From positions 1-5,248 of the forward strand of contig JAAUVF010000082.1 of NCBI GenBank assembly GCA_012030815.1: a stretch of 5,248 nucleotides of DNA, written 5' to 3'. Positions within the stretch are counted from its first letter, which is position 1, and each line of letters begins with the position of its first letter. The translations under genes were made by a program, and so were the position numbers. Below are positions 1 to 5,248 of this stretch, piece by piece. The notes beneath the pieces were generated by a model. It searched no databases and had not been told where the DNA came from. It saw nothing but the letters and a program-made list of their open reading frames with translations. Origin of the DNA: Nanobdellota archaeon (GTDB lineage: Archaea > Thermoproteota > Nitrososphaeria > Nitrososphaerales > Nitrosopumilaceae).

Positions 1-913
1 TATCAAAATTGTATGGAACGCTAAAAGCAGTTGATGATGTTGTTTTAACGGTAAAATCTGGTCAAGTTTTTGGATTTCTAGGTCCTAATGGCGCAGGAAA
101 ATCAACTACTATCAAACTTTTAACAACTTTAATTCCACCATCAAATGGTTCTCTTACAATTTTAGGAATAAACGCAATTGAAAACCCATTACAAATTCGT
201 CATAGAATTGGGGTTGTTTTACAACAACCTAGCTATGAACCAACATTGACTGTTGAGAAATCTCTTGATAAATATGGTATGATGTGGAACGTTCCCAAAA
301 TGAGCGTAAAAAAAGGAGAGAAGAACTCTTAAAAGATTTTGACTTGATTGATATTCGTAAGAAAAGAAATGAGGATCTATCTATTGGTCAAAGACGAAGA
401 GTGCAAGTAGCTCGTGAATTTATGCATGATATGGAACTTTTATTTCTTGATGAACCAACTGTAGGTTTAGATCCAAGTGCAAGAAGAAAATTATTAGATT
501 ATTTAAAAAATAAAGCTAAAACAGGTTTAACAATATTTTATACTACACATATACTAAGCGAAGCTGAATATCTTTGTGATGAAATAGCTATTATTGATCA
601 TGGAAATATTATTACGGTAGATACACCTGAAGCGTTAAAAAATAAATTTGGAAAAGAAAAAACAATAAAAATTCGTTTACTTGAAAAACATAATAAAATA
701 ACAACTCTTCTTACAGGAATTGTTGACTGTAAAATTGATTTTGATAATGGAACCAATATTATAATACATTCAGAACAATCTGAATTAGTCTTATTACAAG
801 TTTTACGGATTCTAAATGAAAATAAAATTGAGATAGAAGATCTGTCAGCAGTTCCTACAAATCTAGAAGAAATATTTTTAAAAATGGTGAGTGATAATGC
901 ATCCAATAATTAG
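1..913 (+). CDS. ABC transporter ATP-binding protein, DrrA-like (5' partial, one frameshift)
   Basis: This is the cytoplasmic ATPase subunit that powers the ABC-2 permease encoded directly downstream. The reading frame is open from the window edge (TCA AAA TTG at 3-11), so the true start lies just upstream; TTG at 9 is internal. About 303 residues are visible, close to the usual 310-330. Motifs in order: Walker A GPNGAGKS (from base 81), Q-loop within VVLQQPSYEP, signature LSIGQ (377-391, Ile replacing the common Gly), Walker B ELLFLDEP (434-457) with the D-loop GLDP, and the H-loop histidine in TTHILSEAE (548-550). The C-terminal tail ends with NLEEIFLKM, as in drug/lipid exporter ATPases. 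The frame breaks at the A run 297-300: one extra A joins NVPK to NERKKRREELL. The last 17 bases overlap the permease, indicating one operon. The exported substrate cannot be inferred. Confidence 0.9.
886..890 (+). promoter_or_regulatory. Shine-Dalgarno-like site deciding the permease start
   Basis: GGTGA lies six bases before ATG 897 and matches part of the archaeal consensus GGAGGTGATC. It directly abuts GTG 891, which is too close to serve that codon, so ATG 897 is the preferred permease start. The site lies inside the 3' end of the ATPase gene, which fits translation of an internal cistron in an operon. Confidence 0.5.
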
Positions 914-1657
914 ACTTGTTAATAGAAACTTAACAATATCGATCAATCCTGGATTTTTAATCTGGCAAGTAATTTTTCCTTTAATTTACATTTTTGTTGC
1001 AGGTTATGCATACACTTCATTAATTGAACAAGTGCCTTTTGGTGACAAAAATATTAGCTATCCTACATTTCTGGCAACTGGTATGATTGGATTTAATATT
1101 ATGAATAGTACTCTTATTTCAGGAATAATAATTTGGAATGATAGAAGACATGGAATGTTTGAACAAATCATGTCTGGTCCATTTACACGATCTGATTATA
1201 TTTTAAGTAATATTTGCACTATTGGAATTGTAGGATTAGTAAGTGCATCTCTGATTGCACTTGTTGGCTACCCAGTATTTTTTGAATCAATTGAATTTAC
1301 TGCAATTACTATACCGATTATAATATTTGCTGCAATTGTTGGTTCTGTTTTGTTTGGCTCAATAGCTTCAATAATCTCTACTAGATTACGCTCAAGTGAA
1401 GGATTTAATGTAATAATTAACACTGTTTTTCTATTCTTTGCATTTGTTAGTACCGCATTTTATCCGTCTTCAGGTTCTCCAGAACCTCTTAGAACAATTT
1501 TTTATCTAAACCCTCTTACTTATTTGGTAGATGTTATACGTGCTGGTATTTTTGGTAATATTACAGAATTTGTAATTATTGAAATGGGAGTTTAGTAGCA
1601 ATTGCAGCAGTACTTTTCATAATTGCAACGAAATTGCTTACAAAACTAGATTTTTAG
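897..1657 (+). CDS. ABC-2 type transporter permease, DrrB-like (frameshift near 3' end)
   Basis: This is the integral membrane partner of the preceding ATPase, forming the export channel. The reconstructed protein is 253 residues, normal for the family. Hydrophobic segments fall near residues 21-39, 56-80, 103-127, 136-161, 170-190 and 226-247, giving the six helices expected of an ABC-2 permease. The family-typical stretch NPLTYLVDVIRAGIFG sits at 205-220. The charged segment NDRRHGMFEQIMSGP (81-95) resembles the cytoplasmic coupling region after helix 2. An in-frame TAG at 1593-1595 cuts the frame after GV. One extra T in the run 1591-1593 restores the last helix (LVAIAAVLFIIATKLL) and a natural C-terminus, LTKLDF. 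ATG 897 is chosen over GTG 891 because of the ribosome site at 886-890. The start overlaps the ATPase by 17 bases. The stop codon overlaps that of the convergent dehydrogenase-like gene. Confidence 0.88.
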
Positions 1658-2408
1658 ATATTAGTATTTTTAACTTCGCTAAAACTTTTGTACATATCAT
1701 TTATTTTTTTAATTATATCTAAATCACCATATTTTACTAAACTTAGATTTGGTATGACACAATGTCCACCTATTATTCCCGGGTACATCTTAGGTCTATT
1801 TCCTAAATTTTCATGAATTTCATCTGCAAATTTCCACATTTCATCAAATCTATTTTTTCTTTGTCACAAATCATCCTTGTAATTTGAGCATAATTGATTA
1901 GCCATCCATAATATGTTGTATCTACTAAAATTTTTGCTAATTCTGCAGTTTTTGTTGTAGACATCCATTGTAATTTTTGAAATCTTTTCTCTAAATCTAA
2001 TTTAATTTTAGGACTAATCTCAGCTTTATCTGAAGAGATAAATTTTGTATATTTTTTTATATCCTCTAGAAATCTTCTATGCACTCCACGTACAGGTGAA
2101 AATAAAATAGGCACTTCAAATTTATCTTGAATATGTTTTGTGGTACCTGGTCGTACAGTAGAATGAACAATTACACCCTGCAAATCCTTGATTTTATTAA
2201 TCCAACCTATTGTTATTTCACTAAACTCATTCAATTCTCCTGGGAGGCAAACATGCAGATATTCTGGATTTTTTATGAGACTGTTTTCAGAATAGTTTTT
2301 ACATTTTGATTTATCACTATCTATTCCTACACAATTAAACCCACGTTGAACAAGTAACTCAAAAAGAGTGGAGCCCACTTCTCCCATTCCTAAAATGATA
2401 TCTGTCAT
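1654..2408 (-). CDS. Short nucleotide-sugar dehydrogenase-like protein lacking the C-terminal domain (one frameshift)
   Basis: The reconstructed protein is 251 residues, against roughly 400-440 for UDP-glucose/GDP-mannose dehydrogenases. It has the N-terminal NAD-binding Rossmann domain (GMGEVG at 7-12, acidic D30 after the second strand), the STVRPGTT loop (83-90) and the central helical dimerisation domain. It ends shortly after the catalytic-cysteine motif GGHCVIPN (214-221), so the C-terminal nucleotide-sugar-binding domain is absent. Cys217 and Lys159 align with the catalytic pair of the family. The usual SPER glutamate is valine (SPVRG, 104-108), Lys+4 is Asp163 instead of Asn, and Cys+4 is Asn221 instead of Asp. 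The frame breaks at the A run 1846-1848 (plus strand); one added base joins KID to FDEMWKFADE. ATG at 2408 is the start, followed at once by the first beta strand. An NAD-dependent oxidation is likely, but the substrate is unknown and the reaction may differ from that of standard family members. Confidence 0.8.
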
Positions 2409-2414
2409 TTGTTA

Positions 2415-2440
2415 CCCTCTGAAAATTCATGGTATTATAT
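2415..2440 (-). promoter_or_regulatory. Putative TATA box and GAGGG motif upstream of the dehydrogenase-like gene
   Basis: On the minus strand, ATATAATA (2440-2433) lies 25-32 bases before the ATG, the distance expected of an archaeal TATA box for a leaderless or nearly leaderless mRNA. GAGGG (2419-2415) sits six bases before the ATG and could act as a ribosome site only if transcription starts further upstream, for example by read-through from the tRNA. I judged both by eye. Confidence 0.4.
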
Positions 2441-2467
2441 TCGTGTTACAGTTGATGTTTTTTAATA

Positions 2468-2543
2468 TGGTAGCCCTGCCCAGACTCGAACTGGGGTTAA
2501 GGGCTTCAAAGGCCCCTGTGCTTGACCGCTACACTACAGGACT
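2468..2543 (-). tRNA. tRNA-Gln (anticodon UUG), CCA encoded
   Basis: The minus strand folds into a complete 76-base cloverleaf. The acceptor stem is AGTCCTG with CAGGGCT, including one G-U pair. The D arm is GTGT/GCAC around loop AGCGGTCAA. The anticodon stem is GGGGC/GCCCT with loop CTTTGAA, so the anticodon is TTG (plus-strand 2507-2509), which reads CAA. The variable loop is TAAC. The T arm is CCCAG-TTCGAGT-CTGGG, followed by discriminator A and an encoded CCA (2468-2470). No intron is present. The A1-U72 pair is the feature by which archaeal GatDE amidotransferase separates tRNA-Gln from tRNA-Glu, so this supports both the identity and an archaeal host. It lies between two same-strand protein genes with gaps of 59 and 74 bases. 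No T run follows it. Confidence 0.95.
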
Positions 2544-2577
2544 ATCAAAAAGGAGCAACTTGATTCCCCTAATGAAC

Positions 2578-2587
2578 TTTTTATTTA
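2578..2587 (-). promoter_or_regulatory. Putative TATA box for tRNA-Gln
   Basis: TAAATAAAAA on the minus strand ends 34 bases before the first tRNA base. This is consistent with an archaeal TATA element driving a start about ten bases upstream of the mature 5' end. It lies in the gap after the reconstructed DUF354 stop. The region is generally AT-rich, so the call is tentative. Confidence 0.35.
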
Positions 2588-2617
2588 CTTGAATTTCTAC
2601 CTAAAACCAATTCATAA

Positions 2618-3644
2618 TTACTCTTTAATGATTTGAATTAGTTTCTGTATAGGATCTTCCATATCACTTGAAATTTTTTTCGCTCTTTTTTTGGATTTAT
2701 TATCTGATGATTCAAGGACTTTTTTAATAATTTTAGTAATTTTTTTGGATTTGTTTCTCTTGTTACGAGATTGTTTTTTACTAAATATTTCTCTACTATG
2801 TTAGGTACTGCATTATATGAAATGGTTGGAACTCCTAGTAAAGCTGATTCTGCTGTCATAGTACCGCCTGAACCAAGAAAAATATGTGTATTATCTAACA
2901 AATGTTTTCCATCAAATGACATTTTCATAATGTTTGACTTTTTACCAAATAATTTTTTTAGATTTTTAATTTGTTCTGAATATCTACCAAGAATTACAAT
3001 GTTTTCTCCGTCAAATTCTTTTATGATTTCATTTATTATTGGTATTATTTTTCTTGATTTTGATGTATATGCTGCTTGTTCTTCTTCTATTCTAATCAAA
3101 ATATTTTTTTTATTATTATTTTTAATGGTAAATGATTTCCATCCTCTCTATTTCTTTTTATTGTTACTGATGCATCAATTGCCTTGTATGGAATAATGTT
3201 TTTTGAGTCTATACCATATTTTGAAAATTCCTTCTTGGGAATTATCCATGGTATAAGTAATTTTTGAATTAATGGTAATGTCAACTTCATTACTGCATTA
3301 GCATGTGGCGAATCACAAAATGCAATATGTCTTATTCCCATTCCAAAGGAAACTCTTGCAGCTTCAGGAGAACAGAAACTAATTGCCAACTCTGGGGAAA
3401 ATTTGTCAATTAACACAGAAAGCTTTCTAATTCGGTTAACACTGGCTTCAAGTTTATCATATTTTTTGCCTCCCCCATGCTTTCCGACATAAATCAGGTC
3501 AATTTTTCGAATTTTTGCTAGTTTTGAGACTTCATCGTATGATCTAGATGTACACAAAACATTATGATTTTTCCTTAACCTCTCAATCATTGGTTCAGAA
3601 AACAATAATTGCTTAGGAGTTAGAATATCTATCCAAATTTTCAA
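2618..3644 (-). CDS. DUF354 family protein, GT-B glycosyltransferase-like (two frameshifts)
   Basis: The reconstructed protein is 342 residues, the usual DUF354 length. It opens with MKIWIDILTPKQ and carries the family stretches GKHGGG (54-59), SPEAARVSFG (92-101) and DSPHA (111-115). The C-terminal half contains GSGGTMTAESALLGVP (258-273), which resembles the donor-sugar-nucleotide loop of GT-B enzymes such as MurG and UDP-GlcNAc epimerases. A role in glycan or nucleotide-sugar metabolism is inferred; no reaction is established for the family as far as I know. The frame breaks twice. One extra base in the T8 run 3104-3111 joins IIIKK to NILIRIEEE. A second in the T7 run 2686-2692 (or 2674-2680) replaces a spurious ending at 2638 with RAKKISSDMEDPIQ and a stop at 2618. 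The apparent start is TTG at 3644 with no clear ribosome site. An ATG at 3655 (minus) would also work if one more base were missing. Confidence 0.85.
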
Positions 3645-3708
3645 GTATCTCTCATTATTATGGTAAGTTCAATAAGTTTTTCTTAGTCTAATACTAGCCT
3701 TATGTGTA
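3645..3708. promoter_or_regulatory. Divergent intergenic region, probable back-to-back promoters
   Basis: These 64 bases separate the DUF354 gene (leftward) from the dehydrogenase-like gene (rightward), so two promoters must lie in or near it. The only TATA-like candidate I see for the leftward gene is CTTATTGAA at -32 to -24 from TTG 3644. For the rightward gene, a weak CTAATA lies about 20 bases before ATG 3709. Neither is a strong match, and no inverted repeat or operator is evident. Confidence 0.35.
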
Positions 3709-4845
3709 ATGGGGGGAGCAAAAGTTGTTGTTTATGGACTTAGTACTGAAGGATATGCTATTGCATGTCAAATGGCAATCAAGGGAGCTGATGTATACAT
3801 TATTGATGAATCAACACCTTCTGCAATTTTATTAAAGGCTGAAATTGCTAAAACCTATCCCAATGTATCTTCTCTAAAAGAAGATGAGCCCTTATTAGCT
3901 ATGGAGCCAATTGATATAGCTATTTCAAAAGCTCAATATCTTTTTTTTACACCAAGAATTAGAAAAACAGGGCAAGACATTAAAACTGAAATTCATTCAA
4001 AATTTAAAGATGCTACTACATCTCTAAAAAAAAATAGCTCTGTAATCTATACTCTCCCTGCTGGCTTTGGTGGTAACAATGAAAATATTTCTCTACTTGA
4101 ACATGTTACTGGACTTGAAGTTGGAAAACAAATCTCATATTTTTATTATCCTTAGAAGATCTTAATCAGCAACCAAAATTCATTGGTTCTTTTAATGGAA
4201 AAGAAGATTCTGTACTTGCAGATCTTTTAACAACTGGAAAAAAGAAAAAAGTTTGTTGCTATTTCTTCTTCTGAGCACTTTCATGCAATTAATGTACTGT
4301 CTAGATTTTCTAGCCTTAGTAGTATTTTAGAGGTTTGTAGATATGTACAAGATGATACAACAAAAAATGATCTATCTTCAGATGATTTTCAAGAAATCTT
4401 CTTAGATAATATGATTAGCGGATTATTTGATCTGAAATCCTTAGGATCTTCATTTGAAAGTGCAAATACCCTCATGTATCTTATTAATGGCAGCGTAAAG
4501 GGCATTGACGGTTATATTAAGAAATTAATTGATGAAATTCGTTCTACTTTGAAGAAAAATGATCTAAAAGCTAGTAGAACAAAAATTGCATTATCTTGGA
4601 CATTAGATCAACATGAAATGAGAGGAGATAAAATTGAAATGTTACAGAATCTAACTTCAAGATTACGTGATTATATTGGCGATGTTGAAGCATATGAGCA
4701 TCCAAATTCTGATTTATTTCATAGTGACAAAACTACCATTATTGTTGCATGCTCAAAAATAGATTTTGAAAATATAGAAAAAAATAAGCAAGATACCGAT
4801 ATTATTATAATTAAAGCTAATCCATTATGTGAAATTATTCAATAA
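3709..4845 (+). CDS. Degenerate nucleotide-sugar-dehydrogenase-like protein (two compensating frameshifts)
   Basis: I do not recognise this gene by name. The reconstructed protein is 378 residues and its layout looks like a full-length UDP-glucose/GDP-mannose dehydrogenase. Residues 4-33 form a Rossmann start (KVVVYGLSTEGYAIA, then VYIIDE). The stretch SSVIYTLPAGFGG (110-122) sits where the family has its STVPPG loop. Residues about 185-285 are a helical middle. Residues 288-345 (start KASRTKIALSWTLDQ, then MRGDKIEML) resemble the C-terminal nucleotide-sugar domain. The catalytic residues are not visible: the Lys position appears to be His192, and GIDGYIKK (265-272) replaces the GGxC segment. 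ATG 3709 is the first suitable start. The frame shifts at the T run 4140-4144 (one T missing) and returns at the A runs 4238-4250 (one A too many), so the two ends share a frame. A stop separates this gene from grpE by 26 bases, suggesting co-transcription. It may be a non-catalytic, binding or regulatory protein. Confidence 0.7.
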
Positions 4846-4871
4846 GAGTATAAATTAGCTAATAGATCATT

Positions 4872-5248
4872 ATGGTTGAATTGTCAGATGAAAATAATCT
4901 AGATGAAGTCCCAGTTAATGTAATTTCTAAGAATAAACTCAATAATTTATCTGAAGATTTAACACAATCAGTTACTGACAATACTGCTGTAGATGAATTA
5001 CAAAATCTTTTGGAAATCGAAAAACAAAAAGTGAAAGATTATGAAGATAAAATTAAACATGTATTGGCAGATTATCAAAATCTAAATAAAAAACACAATC
5101 TGATATTGAAAAAGGTGTAAATACAAAAATTGATGAATTTATGTTAGATTTTTGAAAATTTATGATGATTTTATTAGAGCTAAGCAGGTATTTGCAGATA
5201 GTAAGATCAATACAGATGGATTAAACTCTATTTTAAAAAATATGGATT
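4872..5248 (+). CDS. grpE: GrpE nucleotide exchange factor (3' partial, two frameshifts)
   Basis: GrpE is the cytoplasmic nucleotide exchange factor of DnaK/Hsp70. It releases ADP so the chaperone can cycle. The visible 126 reconstructed residues contain an acidic, disordered N-terminus (1-40), then a long coiled-coil helix (about 40-90) with the family hallmark ADYQNLNKK (66-74), and then the conserved DFLKIYDDFIRAK (93-105), the counterpart of LLPVLDNLERA. The C-terminal beta domain that contacts DnaK lies beyond the window. The frame breaks at the A run 5088-5093 (one A missing; otherwise it ends falsely at 5118-5120) and again at the T run 5149-5153 (one T missing; false TGA at 5153-5155). 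ATG 4872 is preceded by an in-frame TAG at 4863, so no longer start exists. In many archaea grpE is followed by dnaK and dnaJ, which may lie just outside this window. Confidence 0.85.

Noticed and set aside
598..906. 102-codon open frame on the minus strand
   Set aside because: It lies fully inside the well-supported ATPase gene, has no recognisable domain, and is best explained as an antisense shadow.
1658..1680. Poly-T terminator after the permease (T runs near 1651-1655 and 1667-1671)
   Set aside because: The runs are short, one lies inside the coding end, and similar runs occur throughout this AT-rich window, so no specific terminator can be claimed.
2468..2543. tRNA gene as an attachment site for an integrated element
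   Set aside because: No integrase, direct repeat of the tRNA 3' end or compositional break is visible on either side.
2368..2592. 74-codon plus-strand open frame across the tRNA
   Set aside because: It reads through the antisense of tRNA-Gln and the start of the dehydrogenase-like gene. Such spurious frames over tRNA genes are common.
2771..3196. 141-codon hydrophobic plus-strand open frame
   Set aside because: It is antisense to DUF354. The hydrophobic, Phe/Leu-rich look comes from the complement of A-rich Lys codons, not from a real membrane protein.
4849..4856. TATAAATT as the grpE promoter
   Set aside because: It ends only 15 bases before ATG 4872, so a TATA-directed start would fall inside the coding region. 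It may be chance in AT-rich DNA.
297..5153. Programmed ribosomal frameshifting or pseudogene decay
   Set aside because: Breaks occur in all six protein genes, including the usually conserved grpE, always at A/T runs. No stop-codon substitutions or larger lesions accompany them. Sequencing error is simpler.

Overview
This is a strongly AT-rich, gene-dense window that most likely comes from a mesophilic archaeon. A marine ammonia oxidiser of the Nitrosopumilus type (Thaumarchaeota/Nitrososphaerota) is my best guess. The reasons are the AT-rich composition, an archaeal-style tRNA-Gln(UUG) with an A1-U72 pair and an encoded CCA, a DUF354 protein, TATA-like boxes at leaderless-promoter distances, and short intergenic gaps. 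The phylum is inference; the archaeal domain is better supported.

Layout, left to right. (1) Plus strand, 1-1657: an ABC exporter pair, made of a DrrA-type ATPase (5' end cut by the window) and an overlapping ABC-2 permease. (2) Minus strand, 3644-1654: a DUF354 GT-B-like protein, then tRNA-Gln, then a short two-domain nucleotide-sugar-dehydrogenase-like protein. The last gene runs tail-to-tail into the permease, with overlapping stop codons. (3) Plus strand, 3709-5248, divergent from the DUF354 gene: a 378-residue degenerate three-domain dehydrogenase-like protein, then the first part of grpE, which is cut by the window end. No stretch above 300 bases lacks a gene.

The dominant feature of the raw sequence is that all six protein genes are broken by single-base frameshifts. 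I count nine, all at A/T homopolymers, and eight of them look like missing bases. Restoring one base at each (removing one at the ninth) gives full-length, family-consistent proteins. This pattern fits uncorrected indel errors in the read or assembly far better than decay or programmed frameshifting. CDS entries below therefore give the reconstructed span and say where the frame breaks.

Functionally, the ABC pair is a probable exporter. The DUF354 protein and the two dehydrogenase-like proteins suggest nucleotide-sugar or surface-glycan work, but no substrate can be read from the sequence. The most unusual content is the pair of dehydrogenase-like proteins. One keeps the catalytic Cys and Lys but lacks the C-terminal domain and has three altered active-site positions. 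The other appears to have all three domains but no recognisable catalytic residues. I found no CRISPR array, insertion sequence, integrase or obvious defence system.
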